The position numbers and the translations under genes were made by a program. From Athripsodes cinereus (Eukaryota; Arthropoda; Insecta; Trichoptera; Leptoceridae): a DNA stretch of 64,000 nt. The notes beneath the pieces are model-generated. The model did not search any database. It saw only the letters and a list, made by a program, of their open reading frames with translations, and was not told where the DNA came from. Shown here piece after piece: positions 33,814 through 44,640 of this stretch (position 1 is its first letter; every line of letters starts with the position of its first letter). The stretch spans positions 15,311,982-15,375,981 of the forward strand of contig OX388314.1 in the NCBI GenBank assembly GCA_947579605.1. The letters are read 5' to 3'.

Positions 33814-34479
33814 CTACTTGTTAGATCGAGATCTCAGCTGTCTTTTCTCTTCAGATGGGCCGACAATATCCAGGTCAGCTGGCTTCGTGATTTTCTTTTT
33901 TGAGTTATCTGGTAGCTTAATGAAGATATTCCCGTTTGTCGACCAACAGTTTTTGATTCCCATTCTAACCTTTGCTTCTGATAGTAGAGAGAGAGCCCTC
34001 GGAGTGAGAGACTCCGTGAGCAGCCATTTTGTTTTCTTTAACATAGATTTTTTACTCCATACTTCAGTCTTTTGATGAAAAGTGTGAAACCTTACCATAA
34101 TCGGCCTAGGTTTCTCCTTTTTTTTTCCAATCCTGTAAATTTCCTTCACAGTAGATAGATTAATTGAAAGCGGTGTCTCTTTTAGGGCCGTTTCTACACT
34201 AAGTTCCTCTGGGGCACCATGCAGAATTAAGATATTGCGGCGTCTAGATCTCTCCAACTCCTCTATATGATCCTCCAGTTTGTTGTTTTTATTCACTAGG
34301 TCTTCCATCCTTATCTCCATTGATTCCAGTCGTTTTTCCATTGTTTTCCTGAGTGTAGAGATTTCTGCAATAATGTCGGCAGAAGTACCGCCGCAGTGGC
34401 AAGTGTTGACTTTGCTCTCTAATTCTGCAATCCTTTGATTAAAGTATGTTTTTAACGATTTATTATCCCCCGAGTCCAT
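33814..34479 (-). CDS. LINE ORF1 protein, coiled-coil and RRM-like, 221 aa
   Basis: Probable RNA-binding chaperone that packages LINE RNA into particles. A long heptad-rich region (about residues 8-85, with ISTLRKTMEKRLESMEIRM) should form a coiled coil. RRRNILILHGAPEEL begins an RRM-like fold, followed by a basic stretch KEIYRIGKKKEKPRPIMVRF and a C-terminal domain (LTESLTPRALSLLSEAKVRM, NIFIKLP), ending in a basic tail RSRSNK. This order is that of L1-type ORF1p (Transposase_22 family). There is no CCHC zinc knuckle, unlike the gag-like ORF1 of classical Jockey elements. It starts at an ATG. ORF2 lies 1.1 kb downstream on the same strand. Confidence 0.82.
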   Translation of the reverse strand: MDSGDNKSLKTYFNQRIAELESKVNTCHCGGTSADIIAEISTLRKTMEKRLESMEIRMEDLVNKNNKLEDHIEELERSRRRNILILHGAPEELSVETALKETPLSINLSTVKEIYRIGKKKEKPRPIMVRFHTFHQKTEVWSKKSMLKKTKWLLTESLTPRALSLLSEAKVRMGIKNCWSTNGNIFIKLPDNSKKKITKPADLDIVGPSEEKRQLRSRSNK

Positions 34480-34490
34480 ATTAACCGAAT

Positions 34491-35344
34491 TTGACTGCTG
34501 ACGCTTATTTAAATCGAATAGAAAAAATCAATTCATAGACGCGAAATTTTTTACGTGTTATTCGCACCAATACAAAATATATTGCTATTTTATTAAAGAT
34601 ACAAATGTATGCGTATTTTATTTATTGAACGTTTTTATTATAGAGAAGACATCAAGCTTATTAGAGTATCTAGAAATTATTCTGTTTAAGTCCTTACTTA
34701 AACATAAATAATTTATAAAGGTTCCTATATATTATATTATATTGAAGTAATAATAGCGATAGACCAACTCAGGATCCATATTGATAAATTTGTAAGTACA
34801 TGTTTTCAAATGGTTGCCTTTGAAGAAGCTTGATAAGTCAAACATGACATGTTTGACTTATCAAGCTGTATTGTAAGTCAAATATTGCGCTTGAAAACGA
34901 TTGGACCGCTATCGACATCTTGATCGCGCGTAGAATAAAATATCTGTGGTATTAGTAAATTTTTTGACTCCTTACAATTGTAATAATATATTGAAAGACT
35001 GAGTTTGGGGTGGCTAGAAGTTCTGTAAGTAGTAATGAACATTAATCACTAAATGTAAGAAGTACCTGGGAGCAATTGTATCTCGATACAATTAAGACGA
35101 GAAGCATAAAAATATTCAATAAACGTATGTATATCCCACAATGGACTACATCTAGAAGTCGAGGTGGGCAAGGTCTTTGGATAGAAGAAAAAAAACCTAT
35201 GTATATTTTCAAATGCCAGGATGAAAAGAGGATATATTTATCTGAAAGAAGGGGTGTGACGAAGCGCGAGCGTCCGTAAACTATGTGAATATTTCAAATT
35301 CTCAAAGACGGCCGTGTGTTGAGTAGGGGAACTAGATATACGTG
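34491..35344. other. 5' flank of the LINE and unassigned sequence
   Basis: The first part may be LINE 5' untranslated region or promoter but shows no distinctive signal. Sequence from about 35060 reads partly open (35076-35279) without a recognisable family. A perfect palindrome at 34827-34867 is listed separately. Confidence 0.4.
34827..34867. repeat. 41-bp perfect palindrome
   Basis: Arms AGCTTGATAAGTCAAACATG and its exact complement are separated by a single A. Beyond the perfect core, TTTTCAA occurs on both sides in inverted orientation, so it may be the centre of a larger decayed fold-back element. Confidence 0.88.
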
Positions 35345-35460
35345 CATGAGAAATTACATAAATCTAGAAGAAGCGAAAGAAGTACATATGTAAGGACAGA
35401 TCTATGTTCTCTCTGCCTATTCCATTTGGGATACGGCGTAAGTGTATAGATAAATGGATA
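35345..35460 (+). pseudogene. LINE ORF2 C-terminal fragment
   Basis: Reads MRNYINLEEAKEVHM, a stop, then LCLPIPFG and WDTA in shifted frames: the same family as 28318-28500, with frameshifts. Confidence 0.5.
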
Positions 35461-35549
35461 GACATTAATGTATATAAGTAATATCTGACGTAATTGAATA
35501 CTATTCTCAAATGTAATACCTACTGACAATGGGTGAATCGAGGGTTATT

Positions 35550-36065
35550 GAACATTTGTCTTGTTTTATTGCTCACCATTGTAATTTATTGTTTGTTTTG
35601 TGTACATATTATAATAATTCTCTAGTTTTATAATGCATTGATTTGTATGAATCATTTTCATCTTGATTTTTTTTTTTTTAAGTCAAGATATATTTTCTGT
35701 TAGTTGTCGTCTGAACTTTTTTATTTCAAAATTATTTAATTCTTAATTCCTTTTTTTTTATTCCTGATCTAATTGATTTTTTTAATTCAAAATTTTATTT
35801 TTATTACTTTTTATTTAAAGACATTGATATTGTATCTGTGTGTGTTTGTGCATATTTTAACGTTACATATAAATTAAATTATTACTTTTACGAACTGACA
35901 TCTCAATATTATATTTTGTTATTTTAATTATTATTATTACTTGTTATTTTGATTATTATTTTTTATTACTTTGAATTTGCTTGTTGTTGTTATATTTGTT
36001 TTGTGCTGTTAACGTGTAAAAGGCGAAAGCCGTGAATGTGCTTAAATAAATAAAATAAATATTTA
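35550..36065 (+). mobile_element. probable LINE 3' untranslated region
   Basis: A long T-rich stretch closes with ACGTGTAAAAGGCGAAAGCC, GTGAATGTGCTTAAATAAAT and an (AAATA) tail. A related ending, TGTAAAAGGCTTCTTGCCGT followed by (AAAT)n, occurs at 36890-37125. The paired layout supports a LINE 3' end, but no coding part is attached. Confidence 0.5.
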
Positions 36066-36889
36066 TTCACCTCTAACGTGGTGTTTAGTTTTCCAATAAG
36101 ATTAGTTTGTGAGCTAGGCAGATATAGGTATATCGACAAATATACTGTCACCTAACACATGTTTAACTGCTTTTGGAAATAGCATAAAATAAAGATACTC
36201 CACTTTTTACAGAATACCAAAGTACGCGTATAAAGAATATCTCTACCAAATTTAGTATATGTATCAATAATGAATAAATTATTCTTAATGCTGTATCGGA
36301 TCGGATGCATTTCGATTAAATTGGATCAGACAAAACAAAACATAATGGGCTATAAAACTCAGTTATATGTTATATACCTACACTTTTATTTCTATATTGA
36401 GGCGGCATTATTCGCACTATAAAGGCTTCGATAAAATAACAAAGGGAAATTGATATTAATTTCGCATATTACTTCAAGATGGACGTGAAAGGTAACCGTA
36501 TTACACTCCTTTCAACAGTAGCAATTCAATTTCGCGATATATTATATTATAAACATTAAGATTGGTTTTACAATAATCCGGGTCGAAATACTGATATTGC
36601 AAGTTACATACCTAGTACAGCTGATTATCTATACTTTTATATTGTACCAGACACGCTGTTGAGGAAGGTATTAGATTTGTGGCAACTGAAAGTGCCTATG
36701 CCACCCACAAAAATGAAAAATCTACAAAACAACTATTACAGATTCTAACGTAGGAAAACATCACAATATTTTACATTATTTTGGAGAGATAAACCTTAGG
36801 AATGGATTCCATATGTTTTTTGACCAACATTATCAAGTTCATAGGTACCTAATGCTGGCGTCATCTTTTTATTATCAAAATTGTATTAC
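36066..36889. other. AT-rich stretch, nothing recognised
   Basis: No gene or repeat with identifiable ends. Confidence 0.4.
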
Positions 36890-37125
36890 CTATTATTTGA
36901 TATTGTTAGTGTGATCGTGTAGATATTATCGATTTATGTGTGTATTGTACTTGTTATTTATTCTTAATACGTTTCTCTGGTTACTGTTTGATTTTTCGAC
37001 ACTAGTATTTTTATATCCATTGTTATGTCATTGTTGTCTTTGTATTTTTTTTAAATTTGTGTAAACATGTAAAAGGCTTCTTGCCGTATATATTTCTATA
37101 AATAAATAAATAAATAAATATAAAT
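36890..37125 (+). mobile_element. probable LINE 3' untranslated region, second copy
   Basis: T-rich sequence ending with AACATGTAAAAGGCTTCTTG, CCGTATATATTTC and (AAAT)5. See 35550-36065 for the related end. Confidence 0.5.
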
Positions 37126-37439
37126 AGGTATTATAAAAAAGAAGCTGATTAATTGATGACTGATTAATTGGAAAATAATAATTAAAAATAGGTATTTTTT
37201 ATACAATAATTCTGATATTACGGATGTTGTCGAAGGGCTTTCACGAGGTTTGTTTTGATTTTTGCATTTGATATGGGTGGGGTGAATTTGTGTTGTAACT
37301 GTTTACTTGCAACTTTACTTGTTCGTCATACGCTTCGGTAATTTGCGGGACCTTGATTGGTTTGTTTTCTGGAAAAATATGACTGTTAATATTTGTTTAT
37401 TTGAACTGTTTGTGTCCTTGAAGAGGAATAAAATAAATA

Positions 37440-37680
37440 AAAAATAAATAAAATAAAGAGTGGAAAGGTTGAAGGGGCCGTGGGCAGGGCATCTTGTTAG
37501 ACTCAAAGATCAAGGAAAAAAAGGGTAGTGAAGACAAAAAGCGTAGAGGAAGACCTCCCACACAATGGTCAGACGATATTAGAAGAATCGCTGGCGACTG
37601 GTTACAGAAAGCTCAAGACAGAGATGCCTGGAGATATATGGGGAAGGCTTATGTTCAGTAGTGTACAAAAATAGCTGCAT
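37440..37680 (+). pseudogene. LINE ORF2 C-terminal fragment
   Basis: Reads WAGHLVRLKDQ in one frame, then KRRGRPPTQWSDDIRRIAGD and WLQKAQDRDAWRYMGKAYVQ-stop in another. This is the common insect non-LTR C-terminus with the RGRPP.RW.DD signature. A frameshift separates the two parts. Confidence 0.78.
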
Positions 37681-38944
37681 AAGTAAGTAATTCTGAAGTC
37701 AAGGCATATAATATATGTATAAAATTGTTTGCGTTATTGTAAAAACCGCAAAAAAGGTTCGCCGCTCTACAAACAATAATGCTCTATAATAGGTACATTT
37801 TATTACTATGAAAATAATATCATTCCTTCATATTGTACTCGTATATGTACAATCAGATATAGATGAAATGATTACTATGGTTTCATGTGATGTATAATAT
37901 TGTATAAATGCATTATTGGTATCTCACAAAAGGATTTCAATTACTATTGGTTCAGGCGCCCTGAATTACTCGATCACGATGTATGCACCCACACACACAC
38001 AGACACAGTCATGTAGGTTTGTATAAAAAAAAAATATATTTTTTATATTTATTAGAAAGATAATGACATTAAATTAAGCCATATATACCTTGTTGATTTT
38101 AAAAAACAAAAAAAAAAATCTTATTATTATTATTATGTAAGGATGTATATATTCAAAAAACACTCATTTTGGGTGCTTGCCGGAAATAAATAAGAAAAAT
38201 ATGCAGGTATCTTGGTAGGTAGTCCTTTGTAACATGAACAGTAGCCGTTTTGCGTAGGTATATAATTAGCGTAACAGTTCATTGAGATCCAACGCAGTTT
38301 ATTTATTTAGATAATTACCTAATTGGATCTAGGTATTATGGCTATTACCATCCAACGTTTTTTACCAAATTATTCAAACTACCTAAAAAAGTATAAAAAC
38401 TGTTACAATTCGCATGATGCCATCTGTGTAAGAAATCATGAAGCTTGTTTAACAATAATTTCAACATCAGATCGAACCTTTTTTACTGAAGATGCCTCAA
38501 CTGCGCATCTTCAATATAAATTAATAAACATTGTTGTTGTGTCATAATACAAAGTGAGATATAAGATGCTATAATGCATGTGTGTAAAAGAGACTTAGCT
38601 ACTGCTTCACCTATCCCTCACTGATACAGATTATAATGTGTAGGTATGTGCGATATTGTCGATTAGGTAGGCGTGTCGTAAAGTATTATCTTCCGTGAGA
38701 TAGATTAATAAATTTACTGTTGTCTCTTTCTAACTGATCAGCTGATAGAAAAAAAATAATTATTATCACATCAATATAATAATAATATTAAATACACAAT
38801 GATTCTACAGGGATATAACAGCGAGTTTTTGTATAACAACATTGTGTTTAGGTATTTATCTTATTTTCAAGTAGGTGACATAATAATTATGAAAAAGCAA
38901 CATTCAGGAAGTAGGTAGGTACCTACCTAAGTCATCGTGATCAT
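37681..38944. other. AT-rich stretch, nothing recognised
   Basis: Contains a short (CA)n run near 37987-38008. The 74-codon frame at 38323-38547 matches nothing I know. Confidence 0.4.
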
Positions 38945-39010
38945 TATAATACCATCACGATATATTCTACAAGCGGGGAAACCAGTAGAGTTTCTGCATC
39001 TGTCATTCAT
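38945..39010 (-). repeat. dispersed repeat family (TAG-tail family), decayed 3' fragment
   Basis: ATACCATCACGATATATTCT, then CAAGCGGGGAAACCAGTAGA resembles the 3' 60 bases of the family in minus orientation. Divergence is high. Confidence 0.45.
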
Positions 39011-39104
39011 GGTGGGTGCTATATTTAATCGCTGAATTGAAAATGAAAAATATTTTATGCACTTATGACTTTTTAGGAATACATACCTTCAACATCTTCT
39101 ACTT

Positions 39105-39230
39105 CACCATCACGGCATATCTGACAAGTGGAGTAGCCAGCAGAACAGCTGCATGTTATAAACATGCAAGTCGTCTTCTCTGTGCCAATAAAAAGTTAAG
39201 ACATTCAAGATGGGTGGCAAACATGACACT
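39105..39230 (-). repeat. dispersed repeat family (TAG-tail family), 3' half
   Basis: CACCATCACGGCATATCTGA, AAGTGGAGTAGCCAGCAGAA, AAACATGCAAGTCGTCTTCT, CAAGATGGGTGGCAAACATG. After 39230 the sequence departs from the family consensus. Confidence 0.75.
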
Positions 39231-39490
39231 CAAAAACGAAAAAAATGAGAAAGAATGCAATTCTTGTCAAAAATTCCACAGATCAGTAAGAAATACGCCA
39301 TATCTAAGCTTGTTCGATATTGAAGAGAGACCCACCTCACACCCGGATATTTCAGGAGTCATAGACTCCTATTTATCCGCACATTCAAACCAAAATTGTC
39401 CTCACGGGCGGGCCATTGGGCAGGTCTGAAGGACCGACCGGCTAAAACCGCCGTCGTGGGAATCTTTTAAACTACACTCTCTTCAATGCC
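39231..39490 (+). repeat. repeat with open frame, shared with 10935-11115
   Basis: The frame running from 39016 to 39429 crosses the dispersed repeat and continues as SCQKFHRSVRNTPYLSLFD, then HPDISGVIDSYLSAHSNQN and CPHGR. The second half matches the minus strand of 10935-11115. I do not know the family; a LINE or DNA transposon coding remnant is possible. Confidence 0.45.
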
Positions 39491-39629
39491 CCTTTTGAAA
39501 GTATGTTTATTTTATTGAATAAAAAAAAAAAATACAAAATTATATAAAAAAAGCATAAAACAGGACAAAATAAAGTACAATTAATAGGTATAAGGTAGAT
39601 AACATCGAGTAAATATGATATATGTATAA

Positions 39630-39860
39630 AAATTGCTGAGTAACAAAAGCCGAAGTGAGGTGTCCAGAAACTTGTTATTTGGCGTTCAGAAGGCGCGAGC
39701 CCGAGAATCACCAGTGCCGAATGGTGTGAAAACATTAAACCCTCCCAAAAGGGACATACCTCCCAAACCTACTCTCCACCAAGGGAGACAGGACGATACA
39801 ACGAGAAAACGAGTTCACTATCGCGCCAACGCCACAAAGGGCTTGTTCGATATATATTGT
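39630..39860. other. GC-rich block, unclassified
   Basis: Composition rises well above the surroundings. A + frame reads SRNLLFGVQKARARESPV and RDIPPKPTLHQGRQDD. An A-rich run lies just to its left. It is probably part of a repeat, but no family was recognised. Confidence 0.4.
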
Positions 39861-40405
39861 GGTTGTTATTTTTATTGCTAGGTTCAAAGCTTAGAAGCAG
39901 GTAAATATAGATATCTCCACTTTAGAAACCTACTTACAGCATGTGTGGCAATGGTTAATAAATTAATTGATTTCTGTCAACGTACACGGGCCAGTATTTT
40001 ACCTATTTATTAATTTTATAATGTACATTATAAATCACCTTATATCTAAAGCTCAAATTTGCGTAAACCGTAATTAATCAAATTCGTTGAATTGTCTATA
40101 AATGTGTTGTACCCAATATTTATTAACATTATGTTAGTACTTATATAATATTATGTGTTCATTATATTACTGTAACCTATTAACATATTGATTAGATTAA
40201 TACCTCTCTTCATAGCCCGTCAGTGATAATGATATTTTTATTTAATAAAAAAAATATTTTGATAGAGTGGCAAGGTTAAAACAATCTTTTGTGGGATTAT
40301 GTATTATTTGGTTTAAGGGTCAGATATGGACGAAATGTGAAAAGGTAAATTGAGAAGGAAAAAGAAGCACAGAAAACCCCTTTGAATGATGATATGACTT
40401 CGACA
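39861..40405. other. AT-rich stretch, nothing recognised
   Basis: No gene or repeat with definable ends. Confidence 0.4.
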
Positions 40406-40672
40406 TTATGTGCGACAGTAGGTACATGTCTTGCCTGATGTTATGGCTAATCCAGTATACTCGTTTATGCTGATTTTTAAGGAGTTGCCTGCTCTGATAA
40501 ATACATCTTCGTTTTCAACATGTTCTGACCAATGGATCTTCAGCATGCGTCTATAGCACCACATCTCGATGGCCGCCAACCGTCCGCTTTCACTCTTGCC
40601 GATGTTCCACGTCTCGCTACCATATAGCAGAATACTCCAGACAAAAACTTTAATAAGATTCGTTTGAATCAA
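40406..40672 (-). pseudogene. LINE ORF2 fragment, region after the RT
   Basis: The minus strand encodes VFVWSILLYGSETWNIGKSE, then RLAAIEMWCYRRMLKIHWSE and HVENEDVF. The LYG.E.W..K....RL.A.EMW..RRML.I.W pattern is the conserved stretch after the RT palm/thumb in many insect LINEs. Confidence 0.78.
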
Positions 40673-41509
40673 TATTTGGGTATTCCAATGTTTCAGAGTG
40701 ATTTTGGTAGAGTGATTTCAATTCCAGATATCCATATTGAAGTACCTCGTGCTCTCGATAAAGGTGGAAAAATAAGAAAATTCAAGTAAAAATAATAATA
40801 GAATATAATTAAATAAAACCTTACACTTGGTGTGAGATATAACTAACCTAATCACTTTACATTGTTACAAATCGGGAGAAGATAATCGAGTGCAATATAT
40901 TTATTTTTTTCTTTCGGTTCCATTCCGTTCATTAGACATCCAAATATCCTTTTTATCCTAATACGGACTCTAATAAGCACACTTTAAAGTATGACGACTT
41001 AATTTCTGATTATAGTTTAAAAAAAAACATAATTTTATATGTAAGTGAATTGAAAATAAATTATAGGTAATATAATGTTAATAGATTATAGATCATCGTA
41101 ATGATTTTTATACTCATATTATAAATCTTTTGTTTCCGGGATCAATCAACGGGTCACGTACTTCGATCATGCCAACTTATTATACTAAATTGTAAATTCG
41201 ATATTCGAACACTGATTAGATCAAACTTAAATAAAATATTGTAAAATTCTTATTGAAGAGAATAATCTGGTAAGATTTCTTTAGATAGTGATATATTTTT
41301 GAATATAAGAAACAAATAAATAAGAAGAAAATACAAATAAATCAAGTTTATTGGACACATATATTTTACACATACAATTCAATTTTAACATCATTGTATT
41401 TAATGATAGGTATATGTAGATAAAAACCGTACCACCGCTTTTTTTACGAAGAATAAATTGGGATATTATGTATCTATGTACCTAAAGGAACCTAATATTA
41501 TTTTTCTTC
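40673..41509. other. AT-rich stretch, nothing recognised
   Basis: No gene or repeat with definable ends. Confidence 0.4.
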
Positions 41510-41762
41510 TTCTTAAAGTGTCATGTTAGGTCTCCCCGACGTCGGCTTTTACCCTACGATAGGCTTCTCTAACCTGTGCTAGCCGGAACAGCTTTTCCAC
41601 CCTCTGGATTATGGACCACTGTCTGATGTTTAGATAGTCACGATATCTGCCGCCTTCCCATACAGCGACTATCCTCAAATTTTCCTTTCAATATGAATTG
41701 GAGCAAACCATATTTTTCATTTCGGACTACGTGTCCCAAATATGACATTTTCTTCATCTTTA
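41510..41762 (-). pseudogene. LINE ORF2 C-terminal fragment, frameshifted
   Basis: Reads KMKKMSYLGHVVRNEKYG, then RRQISWL in another frame, then a decayed tail ending in a (GAA)-rich 3' end. Same family as 50062-50494 and 63613-63885, more decayed. Confidence 0.68.
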
Positions 41763-41964
41763 TAATGTCTCTAAATGTATTATATTTTTAATTTTTCTAA
41801 ATTTATTGTACATCAACAAACGAGATCATAGATTTTTACACTATGATGAAAATAAAAGCTATCGGACTCACAACTGAAGGTAGGTATTGCATTGAGGTGA
41901 TAAGTCAATTCAAAATATTTTCTGGAAGGAGACCGATTACCTACTGAAAAATGTGTCTGCGTTA

Positions 41965-42034
41965 AAAAATCATGCATGTTTCTTACATGCAGCTGATCTG
42001 CTGGCTACCCCACTTGTGGGATATGCCGTGATGG
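41965..42034 (+). repeat. dispersed repeat family (TAG-tail family), 3' fragment
   Basis: CATGCATGTTTCTTACATGC, AGCTGATCTGCTGGCTACCC and CACTTGTGGGATATGCCGTG lead directly into the (TATAG)n array, showing that the microsatellite grew from the tail of this copy. Confidence 0.8.
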
Positions 42035-42135
42035 TATAGTATAGTATAGTATAGTATAGTATAGTATAGTATAGTATAGTATAGTATAGTATAGTATAGT
42101 ATAGTATAGTATAGTATAGTATAGTATAGTATAGT
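42035..42135 (+). repeat. (TATAG)n microsatellite, about 20 units
   Basis: A perfect pentanucleotide array with no interruption. The precursor TATAG/TAGTAG is present at the same position in other copies of the dispersed repeat. Confidence 0.97.
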
Positions 42136-42140
42136 TAAAA

Positions 42141-42196
42141 AATCATATCTCTACCTTAACTCGTATAATTATAAGTGAGTAGGTAGAGATATGATT
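42141..42196. repeat. inverted repeat beside the microsatellite
   Basis: Arms AATCATATCTCTACC and its exact complement (42182-42196), with weaker pairing continuing inward (TTAACTC with GTGAGTA). Begins six bases after the (TATAG)n array. Confidence 0.8.
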
Positions 42197-42716
42197 ATTG
42201 ACAATGAAAAATAGTGGATTCTGTACAATAACTAAAGTGTGAAAAAATATTTTATTGTTTTGAGTTATAACAATTTACCTACTCGTTAATAACAAAATTA
42301 TCCGAATCACCAGGAAAACTTTGTGTAGAACTGAGAATTTTATTTGTTCTCATAGATCTCAATGTTGTCAGTGGTAGTTATTTTTGATTTACTTCGCTAA
42401 CCATGAGAATACACGACGCATCTCACCACGATCTATTATGAATCTTTACACAATGTGTGTATTGGATAACGTAACACCACTTAGGCGGTTTATAGATCAT
42501 GGATCTCCCAGTCAAAATGCCGCCGGTAGCAGCTCAATTAATACACATAATCTATCATATTATTATTATTATTATTAGTGAGGCTGTTGCGCAAATTAAA
42601 TAAATAATATTTATTTATTTATCTATTCATTCTTTTATGGACTTTTCTTAAAACAATTCCATAGAAAGTATTCATTCAAATTTAACAGGTCAATATACAG
42701 ATGATGGGCAAAGGAA
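42197..42716. other. AT-rich stretch, nothing recognised
   Basis: A (TTA)n run near 42558-42578 may be a decayed LINE end. No gene recognised. Confidence 0.4.
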
Positions 42717-42875
42717 GAGCACTGTTTAATCTCCACTTTGTTAGGTTAGATACCGAACGTTTTCGCCTATACTTGTAGGCATCTTCAGGAAAACTGTTTC
42801 CCCCTGAAGATGCCTATAAGTATAGGCGAAAACGTTCGGTATCTAACCTAACAATGTGGAGATTAAACAGTGCTC
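42717..42875. repeat. 159-bp near-perfect hairpin with CTGAAGAT module
   Basis: Arms of about 73 bp start GAGCACTGTTTAATCTCCAC on the left and are matched by the complement on the right with only two or so mismatches; the loop is about 12 bases (AAAACTGTTTCC). Each arm contains CTGAAGATGCCTA, a 4-base turn, ATAGGCGAAAACGTTCGG, which itself forms a small GCCTAT/ATAGGC stem. No target duplication identified. Confidence 0.92.
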
Positions 42876-42954
42876 AATAATATATTTTTATATTTTATTT
42901 CATAAAATTAAAAATGGATTTCCACAGTGTAAACACAAAAACTCTTGAATTATT

Positions 42955-43005
42955 GATAAAGGAAGAGTTTATCGCAAAGGCGCGATCTCTTCCAACTAAC
43001 CCAAA
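42955..43005 (-). mobile_element. LINE 3' UTR fragment with conserved stem-loop
   Basis: The reverse complement reads GGGTTAGTTGGAAGAG, ATCGC, loop GCCTTT, GCGAT, AAACTC. This is the third copy of the 3' end found at 29218-29260 and 19150-19302. Confidence 0.7.
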
Positions 43006-44389
43006 GTTTCTTTTTGAGATTTTTTTCAAATACCTACTTTTCAAATATTTAATGCTGTCTGGAAGATAATAATATTATTTTACAGCACCAATATTTTATT
43101 AGTAAGTATTATATTAGTTTTTGAAATTATACTAGTTAGTATAATTGACATAGTATAAAAACTTGAACTTAAAGGAAACCGGGTAATTGCCATAAATTCA
43201 CTCTGTTTGTAAATGTCTTGACAAGATGAATATACAGTATGATGGAAAAGATATTGTGTGGCCTAGTGGCTTTATTTTTTAAATAAATTGAATTTCGTCA
43301 AACTAACATTACTTAAAAACAATTAAGTAAAGAAATTGAAATAAGTACACAATAATAAATTGACGATATTGATGTCCTCCTTTCAGTTGAGATCAAGAGG
43401 AAGTGATATTTCCTTCTACTACATTTCCGTGTAAGAGTCTGAATGATTGCAGCAGCGAAACAATCCTATGTAGTTGTGGCATTATACAACTGCAGGTTGA
43501 TACATACAACATGATGATATTATATATGTATAATATTGTGATGCGATGTTAGTAGTGAATACATATATTATTACATGTATAGAGATGATCTAGCGTGAGA
43601 ACTGAACTGTGACATGGTCCGCCCAGGGGGCAATCCTGTCACACGTTAGGCACACACACAATAATAATAATATTAATATGATATTGCATGAACCTGATCT
43701 GGATACGGTAAAGTCGCAATGTCACGTGAATAAGGAAATTTAATTGTATGTATAATTCACATATTTGTACAGATATAATTATGAGAATTAAATTTACTAA
43801 AGATTCTGTGATCGATGATCAAAGCTATAATGGCAACGGGTTGTTCATATATTATATGAAAAATAAGAGGGCAAATTTATAACTAGAATGGTGGAATTAA
43901 AAATGTAAAGAACCTTAAAAAGTTTGATTGTGCTAGGTAAAGAACATCTTGAAGATCTTGCATGTTCTAGTGCCGTCTGTGACGGTAAGATAAGATGGCG
44001 TTGTCTCTTCTAAGTCTTGTGTGGTAGTTTCCTATGTTGAATTTACATCCTGAAGAAGCTATTTTTAAGTGGTGCATACATGAACGTCAGCAGCTGGTAT
44101 TTCAGATTTGTGATTAAAAAACTCTCAACATGCTTAAGGTATTTTATAACATGCATCAAATTTACTGAATGGGCTGAATTTTTTAGTAATAAAAAATATG
44201 AAAATTAATAAAGAGTTTATTGCACCTAAAAATAGTAGGTAATACAAAAGGCGAGTTTTTTTTATCAATATTTATATAAAATCCCTGCTTCACACTATTC
44301 AACTATTCAGTTCTCAACATTGATTTACATTTTAAAAATTGAATACTTTTTACAATTTTACCTACTATGTAGATTCAATGCGTTTATCT
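43006..44389. other. AT-rich stretch, nothing recognised
   Basis: No gene recognised. A GC-richer patch at about 43610-43650 is unexplained. Confidence 0.4.
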
Positions 44390-44640
44390 ATCATCATCAT
44401 CATCATCATCGCCCTCAACGCTCCTCTCGGGAGCACAGGGCAGAAACCAGCCTCCTCCATTCAGAGCGTCTCTGTGTCAATTGCGTCACCTCTTCCCACG
44501 ACATTCCTTGCGCTCTGATATCGTTGTCATAGGAACGGTGTATTGTGAAAGAGGGACGCCCGGGCCTACGGAACCCCTGCGGACGGAAGAACAGTGCTCT
44601 TTTTGGCCAACTATCATGGAGACTTTATCTATGGAGACGT
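44390..44640 (-). pseudogene. LINE ORF2 C-terminal end
   Basis: On the minus strand the final codons read DALNGGGWFLPCAPERSVEG and then a (GAT)n end (CATCATCAT on +). A short piece of a related end, GATATCGTCGTCACATAAAC, appears at 47570-47612. Frameshifts make the upstream reading uncertain. Confidence 0.55.

Larger units (their letters stand above)
29111..34490 (-). mobile_element. two-ORF LINE with both ORFs intact
   Basis: Element on the minus strand. From 5' to 3' it comprises ORF1 (34479-33814), a 1.1-kb spacer, ORF2 (32693-29703), and a 3' untranslated region ending in an AATAAAGT-like signal context and an (AAT)n array at 29111-29141. The 5' boundary is uncertain and may extend past 34490. 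Both ORFs lack internal stops, so this is the youngest-looking element in the window. The motif style suggests the CR1/Jockey side of the LINE tree. Confidence 0.85.

Noticed and set aside
42035..42135. CRISPR-like or coding interpretation of the regular array
   Set aside because: It is a simple (TATAG)n microsatellite without spacers; no CRISPR array exists anywhere in the window.
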